From the NCBI GenBank assembly GCA_905178155.1, contig CAJINV010000008.1:558001-622000 (forward strand): a stretch of DNA of 64,000 nt. Direction: 5' to 3'. Every line of letters begins with the position of its first letter. The stretch's first letter is position 1. Below the pieces are notes generated by a model. It saw only the letters and a list, made by a program, of their open reading frames with translations. It did not search any database and was not told where the DNA came from. The stretch is from Amoebophrya sp. A120 (Eukaryota > Sar > Dinophyceae > Syndiniales > Amoebophryaceae). Below, one piece after another: positions 10,877 to 21,337 of the stretch. Position numbers and translations under genes: made by a program.

Positions 10877-11673
10877 GGTGGTGCTTGTGGCTGAGAGATA
10901 TGGCGCTTCCTTGTGCAGTGCTGATGCTGATCGAAGCCGAAGGAGCGAGTAGTTACCCAATGTCAGAGGCGCACGACCTCGAGGCTCCGAGGCTGCACAC
11001 AAATGAGCACTTTAGGTGCAAGCGAATGCACAATGCAAAGGAGCACGACAAGAGGTACAGAGAGAACACCGCCAAAAAATTCTGCCCATGTGTAACCTTG
11101 GGAGCGAAAGCAGATGTCGAGCTTTCGCAGGTATAGAAGGATGCTGTTTGCGTACATTATCAGCCACACAATCGTCGTACGCCCATTTTGCTGTCGCATC
11201 AAAGGTCAACAACTATTGTGAGGTTCTGGGAGGTCCTTTTCCTTTATTCCCACCAAATATCAAAAAAATAGATGCGATGCTGCTCATGCTTGTGCTTGTT
11301 CGTTCGATTACGAAAAAAATGAAAGCTTGAGGCACAGGAAGAGTTCCACGTACCAAAAATAAACGTCAGGTAAACTGTAACCGCTCCTGTCAAATGTATT
11401 TTACAGTGGGCCGAGTGGTCCTTTGCGCCGTCGTCTGTGACTACTTTATTACATACATTCATTGATGAATATTGCAGTTGTAGAGCTCCCCTTTGCTTGT
11501 GCTTGGCGTCGTCGTTATATTTTTCGAGGTCTACAGGAGGACCACGCTGACCACATTCATTTCGCTGCACATAATATGTACATCAAAAAAATGAAAAAGT
11601 GCTTCTCACACGAAAACACATCATGTATCAAAACCCGCAGACGCGCCGAGGACGTAAAGAAGTTAATGCCTCT
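10877..11673. other. Intergenic, no gene seen
   Basis: 797 bp between the GOST gene start and the cytochrome b561 stop. Hydrophobic minus-strand frames around 10963-11202 lack support from splice signals or family motifs. Nothing else recognised. Confidence 0.5.
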
Positions 11674-13229
11674 TCACTTCTCCGCCAGCTCCGAACGGGC
11701 CCAGAAGACCGCGCCCGCACAGAGCACCGCCAGTCCCTGCGCAAAGAGCGTCATCTTGTGGCCCCAGAGGGGCGGAAATGGCGCCGTGAGGATGCAGAGC
11801 ACGCTGCACAGGTACGCTGTATCAAATGTAAAAATGTCTGGGTCTGGAAGATTCTGAGACTTGTCATGCATGTTTTGCATTGGCCATGATGTCTGTGATG
11901 CATGCCCTAGCATCACAGATTTTTTGAGGGCTTCGCGATGCCTATTCCGCATGACAAATGCCCTCTCCGCGTAGCAAAAATTGCATTCCCTTTGCTGCTC
12001 ATGCAATACAGATTTTTTTGGAATCCAAATTCAGCATCACAAGTTGCATTCTTCCAGACCCAGACATTTTTACATTTGATACGCTGCCATGGCGAACCAC
12101 TTGTGATTCCAGTACACAAAGCTATCAAGTGTAAAAATGTCTGGGTCTGGAAGATTTCTAGATTTGTCATGCATATTTTCCATGACACATGATGTCTGTG
12201 ATGCATGCCGTAGCATCACAGATTTTTAGAGCGCTTCCTCATGCCTATTCCGCATGACAAATGCCATCTCCGCGGAGCACAAAGTCTACTCCTCTTACTG
12301 GTCATGCAATACAAATCTTTTTCGAATCCAGAGACAGCATCACAAGTTTAGATTCTTCCAGACCCAGACATTTTTACAGTTGATAAAAGCTGTAGCAGTA
12401 CCACAGTCTGACCGACACCTTCCCGCTGATCCGTTTTAGCCTGCTCGCACAGGACTCGCCCTCCTCCGGATCGGGCTCACTTTCCGTACTTGCAACGGCA
12501 ACCGCAGGGGTGGCAAGCAGCCCAGTAGTCGCATTTGCAGGGGCCTCCCCAAGTCTCTCAGGCCGGGGTGGAATTTTTCCGAAGGCTCGCCCAAGTCCGC
12601 CGGTGAGCTGGGTAAACACTAGCAGCAACAGGACCAAATACCCGCTAGCCATGTGGACGAGGTTCGGGAAAAGCGGGTCCCAGACACCGTTGTTAAAGCC
12701 AAACTGTGACTTTCCCATCCTCGCGTGGTTGCGCCAGATAAAGCTCACTCCGACGAAAAACAAAGCCATCGCCGTGACTTGCACACCTGAATGAGTGAGA
12801 AGTGAGGATAGAGAAAAAAAATTGACTTCCGCCCCAACAGCAGTTTGCAATCGGGATTTCCTAGTCTTCACGCGAAGCGCCGTCAAAAGAATGCCTACAA
12901 AACTTCGCATATTGTAAAATACTCAAATGGACGTATTTTCTTCTGCCGACAGATGATGCGACTGCGCCGTCAGTGGAGAAATACTGGCGGGGAAAGGCGA
13001 CGAGTATGTAGCCAGCGCTCATGCAAGCGAAGCCAGAAACCATGCAGATGGGGTGCCATACAAACAGGTTGTCGAGGCCCATGTCGGCTGCAAACTTCAA
13101 AAGCACGGTAAGGATGAGCGCAACCGCGGCAGCCCCACTGCAGATGACGGTATATCGTGCCTCGTCCGGCAGGCCCTGCACCGCGTGCTTCATCCTTGCG
13201 GTGACATTCTCGGCAACCGCGGAAACCAT
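11674..13229 (-). CDS. Cytochrome b561 domain protein (transmembrane electron transfer)
   Basis: Exons 13229-12923, 12786-12386, 12117-12082 and 11814-11674 total 885 nt, 294 residues. The first intron is GT/AG in phase 1; the other two are introners removed with one copy of their 5-bp duplication. Six helices are present, as in b561: YTVICSGAAAVALILTVLL, the WHPICMVSGFACM helix, VQVTAMALFFVGVSFIW, LVHMASGYLVLLLLVF, the helix begun by the 36-nt exon (VYWNHKWFAMAA) and MTLFAQGLAVLCAGAVFWA. Histidines in WHP, KYVH, NLVHM and WNHKW are candidate haem ligands. b561 proteins pass electrons across a membrane, often from ascorbate. Without the 36-nt exon the fifth helix would be incomplete, which supports the model. 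Confidence 0.8.
11820..12081. mobile_element. Introner A (262 bp, TIR class TATCAA...GTCTGGGTCTGG)
   Basis: The termini TATCAAATGTAAAAATGTCT... and its inverse ending ...CATTTTTACATTTGATA are nearly perfect inverted repeats of about 30 bp. The 5-bp duplication CGCTG lies at 11815-11819 and 12082-12086. It sits in the b561 gene and its removal keeps frame (ATG GCA GCG|TAC CTG). The interior shows the 9-mer GCATNACAA and its inverse several times. Confidence 0.92.
12123..12385. mobile_element. Introner B (263 bp, same class as A)
   Basis: Same terminal repeats as introner A (TATCAAGTGTAAAAATG... to ...TTTTTACAGTTGATA) and the same interior layout with small changes, so A and B are close copies in the same orientation. 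The 5-bp duplication AAAGC lies at 12118-12122 and 12386-12390. Removal joins TAC AGC TTT to GTG TAC TGG in frame. A and B are only 41 bp apart. Confidence 0.92.
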
Positions 13230-13850
13230 TTTTTCAGATTGCCGTCACAAGCGTGATTTCTTGAGCAAGTGAAATCAACTTTACATCGATTTGCAATCTC
13301 GATTGGCGAGCGTAACGTAAACGAATTCAGGTGCAAAACAACTCCAGAAATTGTTCGAAAAGCGTAAATTTCGGGGGGGACGATAACTTTAGCTAATGTC
13401 TCGAACTACTACGAGCCGATTTTTATTCCTGATCTTTATGTTTATCTTCGTTTTCGAATCGGAAAATTTTATGCGTGTTGACGAAATCTACATAATTAAT
13501 CGACAGTGTGGTCGCTCGCTGTCGCTCTTGCGCTTATCTTGTCAATTCTCCTCGTTCAATCTTCACAGCAACGAGCAATAGAAAAAGAACAACTCGATCA
13601 TCTTCAAACATTGCCAAATCTCGTGACTAACGTCCAGAGCAGAATTGAAGCCTCCTGACTTTGATATCTTTTCAGAGGAAATTAAAGAAAAAAGCTAACT
13701 TCACCGACAAGATTTTTCTTGGAAAAAAACATGCAGGCATGTTTGCCATGCGTGTGCAAGTACTTATTCGGCCTGTATGACTGGATTCGTACCTTTCCTG
13801 AGAGATCAAGCAAAGGCAAACTAGATGCCGAAGCCCATTTTTACATTAAG
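13230..13850. other. Intergenic, AT-rich, no gene seen
   Basis: 621 bp between the b561 start and the end of the next gene. No frame with plausible protein and no repeat recognised. Confidence 0.5.
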
Positions 13851-15269
13851 TTACATTAAACCACAGCACGGCCCAGCTCTTCCGTTCGCACGGACCGCAA
13901 TATTGTGTGCGTCCTGTCGCGCTTTGCGTTCCGCCACAACTTGTTCGAGCCGCTGTTCGAAATTCTGCTTGAGTGCCTCGTAAGTGCTTGCGTTTTTTGC
14001 TTGCCACTCGAGACAGCAGGCGGGCGTCTTCGAAGGTGAGGGGTAGTAGATTGCGAGCATGGCCTTCTGCACGTCGTCATCTTGCAATACAGCTTGCCTC
14101 GCAACGCCGTCTTGTGCCTGTTCCGCGGCTACGTCCAGGACGTTCTCGATCACGTTCTCCTTCAGCCAGCCACACTCTCTCGTTCTCGAACAGCTGTCCG
14201 CGCGACCGTCCGCGGATTCTGCCAGCTCGATCAAATTCCAGTGATTTTCGGCCCAGCCGTCATCGATCCGTCGCACCGCATGTAAAATGAACTCCTTGCT
14301 CAGCTGCAGCGCATCGGCCGCGAACGCGAAGGGCTCTGCTGACGGATCCGAACTCACCGCGACCTTGCACAGCTCGAAGTCGGCTCGCGGGCCGTCGCGC
14401 GCAAACTCCAAAAAATTCCCGCTCTTCTCGTCCGGCACAGCGGCCGCGGGGTCGTTCGGATCTACGGCCGTCATCTGCAGCAGCTTTCGCAGGGACTCCT
14501 TGTCACTCTTCAACTCGCTCGAGCAAAACGCGAGAGCGTCGCAGGCCCCGAACTTCTTGAAGTAGGCAGCGCACTCCTGGAGCGCGCCTTCCGACTGTTC
14601 TGGCGGCTTTTCGAGCAATTCCAGCCGGTCCTCAACCCACTGCGTCGGAACATCTTTTTTGGCCTCCGCCAGGGCGCGCAGCTTGCTGCGGATCGCGTCA
14701 ATCCGCAGGCACTCGTCGGGCATCGCATGCACAAGGCGGGCAATTTCCCGCTTGTTGGAAACCTGGTCGACTTCATTGGAGAGCAACTGGTCCAAGGCGA
14801 GCACCGCAAACTTGACGTCCTGGTCCCCCTCCCGGTCCGCCTCCGGGTCAAAGTTTTTTAATTCGGCAGCGTCCCCGATCCCAGGTGGTCGCTTCAGCTC
14901 CTCGGGAAGAAACTTCCAGTACACCTGGCTGCTTTTCTGAATGCATTCCGCCATGAACTCGCGGTCCAGAAACCGCTCCGGGGGGGTGACCTCCAGCACG
15001 GTCAGAAGACCCTCCCGCTCGATCTCCGCCCGGGCGAATGCCGCCTCCTTCTCCAGGCGTTCCTGGTACGCTTTGGACAGCATCAAGTCCGCTTTCTCCT
15101 GCTCCTTCCTCCGCTCCGCGCTCCGCTCCGCCGCGAGCGCAGCCAGCCAGGCCTGCTCCTGCTCCTCCGGGTCGGGAACCTCCTCCCTCCGGCGCCGCCG
15201 CCGCATCCGACGACGGTACGCCAGGCTGGCGTGGTAGGGCGGACGGACGACGCGGCCCCTCAGCACCAT
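13851..15269 (-). CDS. Coiled-coil protein of unknown function
   Basis: One long frame. The first in-frame ATG is at 15269 (473 residues). The frame stays open upstream without an ATG through a hydrophobic stretch (VGFCVSLFAFTGCSLL), so a 5' exon or a membrane anchor may be missing from this model. After a run of Arg comes a Glu/Ala/Arg helix-rich region (about residues 30-95) typical of coiled coil. Later comes mixed helical sequence with several Cys, ending GPCCGLM. No domain recognised. It is followed on the same strand by the b561 gene. Confidence 0.6.
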   Translation of the reverse strand: MVLRGRVVRPPYHASLAYRRRMRRRRRREEVPDPEEQEQAWLAALAAERSAERRKEQEKADLMLSKAYQERLEKEAAFARAEIEREGLLTVLEVTPPERFLDREFMAECIQKSSQVYWKFLPEELKRPPGIGDAAELKNFDPEADREGDQDVKFAVLALDQLLSNEVDQVSNKREIARLVHAMPDECLRIDAIRSKLRALAEAKKDVPTQWVEDRLELLEKPPEQSEGALQECAAYFKKFGACDALAFCSSELKSDKESLRKLLQMTAVDPNDPAAAVPDEKSGNFLEFARDGPRADFELCKVAVSSDPSAEPFAFAADALQLSKEFILHAVRRIDDGWAENHWNLIELAESADGRADSCSRTRECGWLKENVIENVLDVAAEQAQDGVARQAVLQDDDVQKAMLAIYYPSPSKTPACCLEWQAKNASTYEALKQNFEQRLEQVVAERKARQDAHNIAVRANGRAGPCCGLM

Positions 15270-15916
15270 ATTAAGTACGGCACGGAGCAGAGAGCAACCG
15301 GTAAAAGCAAATAGAGAAACGCAAAAACCTACCTCTACAAGTGCCTGTGCTTCTGACAATGCGCGCGCTGAGATCGTGTCTCTGCTTCAATTTCAAATGA
15401 AGACCAACATAGATACACCAATGCGATTGGGATGTTTTGTAGATGCGACCGATCGTTACGCTCTCTCTTAATTACTGCCCCGGTCGCCTGTTTGACGGAA
15501 CTCGAACTGCACCGTGGCCGTGCACTTCCTCTCATCAAATTGTCAATCACGTTCGTTCGTGTCACTCTGAGGTTTTCTTCGTTTGATTGACGGTTTTCCG
15601 CTACGCCGTCATCTGGTCAGGCTCACAACCGGACGAACATTAAACCAAGCATCCAGCACGTGTTTGGCCGACGTCGCTTTAACCTCGCATCTATCATGAT
15701 CAATGCTGTGTTTTATTCCGCAAAAGCAAAGCAAACCTGTTTGCAAGGTGCGGGCTAAAAACACCTTTTCTATATTGATTTTTCTTCTTGAGCGTTTATT
15801 CCATGTAGCATGAATGAATGTGCAAAAACGGCAGACAAGCAAAAGGGACATTTTGAGGAACGCAGCCTGCAGAAAAAATGCGAGTCGGTGTACAGCTCGG
15901 ACCGCCACTCGTTATT
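15270..15916. other. Intergenic or unmodelled 5' exon
   Basis: 647 bp. A minus-strand open frame at 15335-15565 (MRGSARPRCSSSSVKQ... from an internal ATG) could be a first exon of the coiled-coil gene, but I found no splice pair that keeps frame. The rest shows nothing. Confidence 0.4.
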
Positions 15917-17042
15917 TCAGGTCGCTACGATTTCCGCGATGCTTTCCTGGAATTTCCTGATGTGCGAGCGCAGCCGCTTGTTCTCCTTCTTGATCATATC
16001 CAGGTCTTTGAGGACCACGGAGGTTTGCGTCCCGAACATCTTTTTGTCCGCTTCCACGTCCTTGAGCTCGAATTCCATCTGTTCCAGCTGTTCCACGAAC
16101 TGTTCTTCCTCCGCGCCAATCATGCCCTCTATCCTGAGTAAAAATGTCCCCACACCAGAGTCAAGATGGGGATTTTGCAGCACAAACCTAGGAGTTTTGG
16201 GAGTCACGCATGACAAGTTTCAGTCCGTAAGGTAGTGCAAGTTAGCAAGGAAAGCCGCATCACAAATCGATCTGCTGATCCTGTTTACAGCATTACAAGT
16301 TCCCAAACACGATCGAAAATGCCTGTCATGGGGTTGCGCATTACAAATGTTCCTGTCATGGCAAATCTGCATGACAACTCTGGGGTGGGTACGTTTTTAC
16401 TCAGGATACCCTCCAGAATGTACTTCTTGTCCTGCAACTGAATTTCTTCCCGCTTCTTCTCCTCGAGCCGCTTGCGGCACACAAGCATGTCTTTCGAGAT
16501 CTCGAAAATGCCGCCTTCGAGGTCTGTCATGTGAGGAACATGCTGGCGCGCAATTCTCGAAATAAATAGACATCGCGATCGGTTGGCGTTCGTCTTTCCA
16601 ACATATCATCGATGCTTGACATTGAGAAAGTCGAAAAATTCATTTTCATTCTGGTACAATTGTCAGATAAAAGTTTTAGGTTGGTGCTGCTTGATGCTCC
16701 ACCTCTAAGATTGATACCTTTGATCTTCTGAACATGTTCCTTTTCACGGGCGGTGAATGCGGTACTGTCGCGCTCGATGTTTTCCAGTGCACGCTTCTCG
16801 TCCCGGTCGAACTTGGCTCGGTCCACCTCCAAGCTGTCTAGGTACTCGGCGAGGAATTCGTAAAACGTTGCGTCGTCGAGCCGCTCCTGCTCTCGCTTTT
16901 TCTGGTCCACGAGCACAAAAATGGTTTCTTTCGGGAGCAAGTCTGCAGCGGATATACCCACCTTCACGTCCCCGATGGACCGCTTTTGTTTCTCCTTCGC
17001 CTTGCCACCACCGCCCTCCTCGTCGAGGTCTTCTTCTTCCAT
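15917..17042 (-). CDS. Small coiled-coil protein
   Basis: Exons 17042-16718, 16523-16409 and 16124-15917 give 215 residues. The first intron is GT/AG in phase 1 (194 bp); the second is introner F, removed with one GAGGG copy so that KYILEG joins MIGAEEE. An acidic N terminus (EEEDLDEEGGGG) precedes continuous charged heptads such as DATFYEFLAEYLDSLEVDR, KRLEEKKREEIQLQDKKY and VVLKDLDMIKKENKRLRSH. The look is that of axonemal or cytoskeletal scaffold proteins, but I cannot name a family. The ATG at 17042 was chosen over an upstream TTG. The LRR gene ends about 100 bp upstream. Confidence 0.7.
16130..16408. mobile_element. Introner F (279 bp, TIR class TATCCTGAGTAAAAA)
   Basis: Ends TATCCTGAGTAAAAATGTCC... 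and ...ACGTTTTTACTCAGGATA are inverted repeats of about 30 bp (both with a CCCCACNCC core). The 5-bp duplication CCCTC lies at 16125-16129 and 16409-16413. The TIR differs from introners A/B/D, but the interior again carries GCATGACAA, GCATCACAA and GCATTACAA motifs. Confidence 0.9.
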
Positions 17043-17143
17043 TTTATGCAAAGGCAATCAATCTCAATGCCCAGTCAGAATCGTGGGCTTCGCCGTCTCC
17101 CTCGAGGTGCGGTTCTTCGCATCTAGTACTAACACAAAACAAA

Positions 17144-18372
17144 TTACACATGCACAACTAGTACTTCGTACCGTGCTACACATGATCCAACGTACACACA
17201 TTTCTGACAGACATTGAAGCGCTGTTTGCCAGTGTATTCTTCTTCCTCCTCCTCTTCCTCTTCTTCGCGCTCGTCCAGGTCCCCAGGCGATTCATCGTCC
17301 TCCCTGGAATTTTCGTTTGCTCGGTCACAAGTCTGTCACACCGATCCAGCGCAGCCAAGCCTTGTGCTTGTTCTGGCGCTCGACCGGAAAAATAAGTAAA
17401 TGTCAACCGAGAAAGGAAATAAGGCTGCCACAGCTGCTATTTTATCAGAATACTTTTTTTCAGCTTCCGGAGGCGGTTCGTTCTCCATTTTGTATGCGAC
17501 AGCTGCGCGATTTCTGCGGCAGCGTTCATTGATCTTCTCGAGCATTAGCTCCCCGCAGTTACAGCCGGCCAGCTTCATCACGTATATCGAGCCATTTTCG
17601 GCGAAGGCTTCTAGGATGTGTCTTGCCCCCTCCTCACCCAGTTCTGGATTGTTGGACAGGTTTAGGTGCGTGACCCCGACATTCTCGCGCATGAAATCTG
17701 CGATAGCCCGGCCGCACTCCGCGTTCAGGTGGTTCTGCTGCAGCTCCAGCCGCCAGATTGACACGTTGTCCGCCAACTTGTGCAGAAACTCCTTGTAGTT
17801 CTTCCTCCCCAGGTCGTTGTGCGTAAAGTTTAGGCACGAGATACTTCGGTTCCCACTCAGACCCTTAGTTTCAGTGTTCATGTTCTTTTTTTGAAGTTGT
17901 GCAAGTACCGATGATCGATTCTTGCCTGCTGTTATTTTTTTACACTTGCTCAAGTGGTTGCCTAGCTCCGCATAGGGCTGACGTTCGGCAGGCACACATT
18001 CACATGAGTACATGTACACACACTAGTATTGCACTGAAATTACGACGCTTCACGATGCAACATAAATCGCGATAAAAACGCTGCGTGAAGATGTTGAACA
18101 TGGTCGCTTCGACTTACCTTTGCCAGCTTGCCCAACGCTTCGCCGTCGATTCCCATCCCGCGCAAATCGAGGGACTCGAGAAAAAGGTGGTCCCGAATCC
18201 AGTTCGCAAAAGTATCCGGTTCCTGTTCGAGGTTCTGGCCCTCGAGGCCGCCAAACGAAAAACTGACGTGCGCCGCATACGACTGCCCAGACAACCAATC
18301 CTCAAACTCGGTGGTCTGCCGCTTGTTCACTTTTGCCTGGGAAGGCGACGAGGGAGTGCTTGGGGTCAACAT
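17144..18372 (-). CDS. Leucine-rich-repeat protein (ribonuclease-inhibitor type)
   Basis: Exons 18372-18118, 17863-17454 and 17303-17144 total 825 nt, 274 residues. Both introns are GT/AG (phases 0 and 2) and keep frame; the second join gives EAEK|KEDDESPGD. LRR units of the RI type are clear: LFLESLDLRGMGIDGEALG, ISCLNFTHNDLG, IWRLELQQNHLNAEC, VTHLNLSNNPELGEEG, IYVMKLAGCNC. The C terminus is strongly acidic (a run of Glu) and then short and Cys-containing. Such proteins are protein-binding scaffolds; several are axonemal. The next gene downstream is the small coiled-coil protein. The two could belong to one gene, but no splice pair joining them keeps phase. Confidence 0.75.
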
Positions 18373-18794
18373 CTATTTCAGACTCGTAGGCATGTGCGAC
18401 ATGAAGATGAGGTAGAGGTACATAATCAACCAATAAAAGGCATCAAGAACTCATGAAGTGTCCAAGTAAAAGACCGCCGAAATAAAGCCCTTCAAGCTCA
18501 TCAACAGCACTTCGGCCAGAGTAGGTGCCGCAACCCAATGAATACTCACCGAATTATCAGGTCGTGCAGAAAAGTAGCATCGATTCCAGTTCCATCTGCA
18601 AGCAGAGCAAAGTACTTAGAAAGCAAGCGACAAGTAAAGAAGCAGTGGAAGATCACGACAAAGACACCTTTACGATAGGACCACGAAAAAAGCCGCAACG
18701 AAGCACACCATTTGCTACACGGATTCCAATGCGTCGACACCTTTGGCACACAGACTCAGATTATAATGCCTCGACACTTTGTAGTCGCAGAAAA
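18373..18794. other. Intergenic, no gene seen
   Basis: 422 bp between the LRR gene start and the stop of the methyltransferase-like gene; nothing recognised. Confidence 0.5.
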
Positions 18795-20617
18795 TCACAT
18801 GACGCCAAAATTTTTTTTGATAACGCTGTTGAGTTCTTTAAAATCCAAGCCGAGTCCAAAATATTCTCCGGTTTCAAGCACAAAGAGCTTCACGCTCCGC
18901 ACGAGTGGATCGAATAGCCCGCCTAAGGGGACAACGGCATCACTGCTCCGATCATAGTACGAAAAGACATAGTCAAAGCCTGCCACTTGTGCCAGTGCGG
19001 CGCGCTGAGAGTCCAGCTGTCCGTCAAACGAGAAGTAGAAGTATCCTTGATCAAGAGCCGTGCCGGTTTCCGAAATCTGGTTCGAGCCTGCTTGTATTGG
19101 TATTAAATCAGCGGTCTGCGAGTGCGACGCAACTGACAGGACTCCGCTTACGTCAGTCGGTTCTGCTGCTATTCCGTTAAAATCCAAGTTGAGCAGAAAC
19201 CCTGTGAGCTGGCGATACACAAAGAACGTGACGGGGCGCGTAGGTAGCACCTGGTCAAACTATTACAGTGAAAAGTCCCCCCCACCCTTGAAATTGCAAA
19301 AATTTATTGTGATGCGAAGTTTCCAAATGAAAACTTTTTGTCATGCATGAAAGAAGTATGAATCTTTCTGCTGGAGAGTCTAGGCGTGTATCGCATCGCT
19401 TGCATGACAAGCGCCGCTCTTGCTGGGGTCTTTTGCAATACAAATTTTTGCTATTCACGATTGGCAACCTGTGATGCTGATAGCTGCAAGACGAGGGCGA
19501 ATGTTTCATTTGGAAAGGTTTGCAATACAAATGCTCCCAAGTTCGGGGGTGGGGGCATTTTTCAACTTGATACAAACCGGTAATGAAGGAGCGAAGCCTG
19601 CTGCTTCTCCACCTCAGAAAAATCCACCGCGCACAGAATCGCTTCCCATCCCTGCACCCATTTCTCCATGCCGTTGTAGTAGCCATTTTCCAGCTCGAGC
19701 GCGTACCGCGAATTGCGAAGGACCCCGGCTGCCGCCGCACGTTGCGGCTGTGCTTGTCTCGCATTTTCTGCGAGATGACCATCATTCCAATTCTCAACAT
19801 CATCGTAGAAAAACCCGAAGCCAGAGCAATCCTTTAAGAGTTTCTTCTCCAGAAAAAAGTCCACAGCCTCGCGCACACCCGGGTCGAAGCGCTCGGGCTC
19901 ACTGCCACGGCTTTTCGTATTTCCATAGTCCGGAAAGAGAATCTGTGTTCCCGGTCCGACGATCTTCGCCCCCCCTGTAGCCTCTGCCGTCACAGCACTC
20001 CGTGCAGTTGATTCCCCGTTTTCATCTTCCCTCACCTCAAGCAACAACAGGTTCAGAACGTCTGAAACAACCCGATCTCGAAGGTGGCTGGCATGCACAA
20101 GAATAAAGTCGTACGGCCCGTTTTTCCGGATCAGCGGCCAGCCGTAGGAGCTGCTCGAATACAGGTCAGCGTCGACAAAAAACGCGTTTGGCTGGTCTCG
20201 GATGGCCGCTTGGCAAGCGTCCACGTTTCGGTTGTCGACAAGGACGGACTTGGTGCGCACTGTCGGAACCACTCTACGACTAGCTTCTCCCGCGCCACAG
20301 CCGAGCTCGAGGTACGAGGCAAACCGGTTCTCCAGCGCAAATTCGCCTAATTGCCGATAGAACTCCGCGGTAAACGTTTCTCCGTGTGGATTGAATGCGG
20401 TGACTTCATCACGTTTCCCCCTTTGCTCGCTACTAGTGCCGGTCTTTGCGCTATACCACGCTGTGAGGTTCGCCTTCGCAATATCACGATTCTCCTGCTG
20501 TCCGGACGCAAGCAGAACCGAAGCGGGTAAGAGCGTGGCCAGCACGAGCACCCGCAGCACAGCGGCGCACGACAAGGAGCTACAGTCGTCTGCACCAAAA
20601 CACAAGTTCTGCCGCAT
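18795..20617 (-). CDS. Secreted or anchored SAM-dependent methyltransferase-like protein
   Basis: Exons 20617-19573 and 19255-18795 (1506 nt, 501 residues) join precisely when introner C and one CAAAC copy are removed (HYRFDQVLPTRP). The N terminus is a signal or anchor (SCAAVLRVLVLATLLPASVL). A class I methyltransferase glycine loop follows at about residue 98 (YLELGCGAGEASRR), then a motif II-like VLVDNRN and an acidic FVDADLY. The C-terminal 150 residues (TFFVYRQLTGFLLNLDF...) are beta-rich and unassigned. A luminal location suggests a secreted or glycan substrate, which is inference. It is one of four such proteins in the window. Confidence 0.7.
19261..19572. mobile_element. Introner C (312 bp, TIR with C-rich/G-rich core)
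   Basis: The left end TATTACAGTGAAAAGTCCCC and the right end GGGGCATTTTTCAACTTGATA are imperfect inverted repeats of about 32 bp with a poly-C/poly-G core. The 5-bp duplication CAAAC lies at 19256-19260 and 19573-19577. The interior contains GCATGACAA, GCAATACAA and TTGTGATGC copies. Confidence 0.85.
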
Positions 20618-21337
20618 CCTGGTTGTATTCCCGAACGCAAACTGGAGTTAAAGTTCTTCAAAAGATGTAAGAAGCGTGTAAACGAACACAAAGCTAAAAT
20701 AAGCTCAAACAAAAACCTTTTTTAAAACCGGCGCAGAAAAGCATACGAGCCAGCAGGCCGAACATAGAAGTACCGTATCGAAAACGAAACCAGAAGATCA
20801 CGATCAGTCGTTGTGTTGTCATTATAGCACAGTAAATTACAAGCACCCCCCGCCGGGCGGCACAATAGTGCCCAGCCTTTCTATTTTTTGAATACTCCAC
20901 TTGAACACAGATTATAATACAAACATCGACGATCGCACGATGGTCAGTCGTGGGCACGCCGACTTTGCTGCGGCAGTAGTGAAAAATATACCTTTCCTTT
21001 AGAATATTGCTCCCTCACAGGGTGACGTGCACTTGCTGAAGTATTGAAATCATCTCAAGTGTGGTCACGAATCTGGCTACTGTGGGCCAGAAGTCAGAAT
21101 CACATTTTTCACATCGCAAACGCAAAAACAAAATAGAGAAGTTCGCTCAAAAATAAAATTCAAACGCTTTTCACTTCACTTCGAGGGGTGGTGGTTGGCG
21201 GTGGCCTCTTCGCATGTGGCTCACTAGACCGGGGCAGGGAACGACGCAACGCTATGCACCACGGGCACGCGACTACCAAATGCCAGTGTGGACGCCAATC
21301 CGGGCAGGAGCACATGCCCATTAAGCTACCTATTTGT
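20618..21337. other. Intergenic, no gene seen
   Basis: 720 bp between the methyltransferase-like gene and the end of dapB. Short minus-strand frames at 20694-20957 and 21160-21337 have no support. Confidence 0.5.

Noticed and set aside
17042-17303. LRR gene and coiled-coil gene as one fused gene
   Set aside because: The intervening 100 bp is partly open, but no GT/AG pair joins the two in a compatible phase, and the LRR model closes with its own stop.
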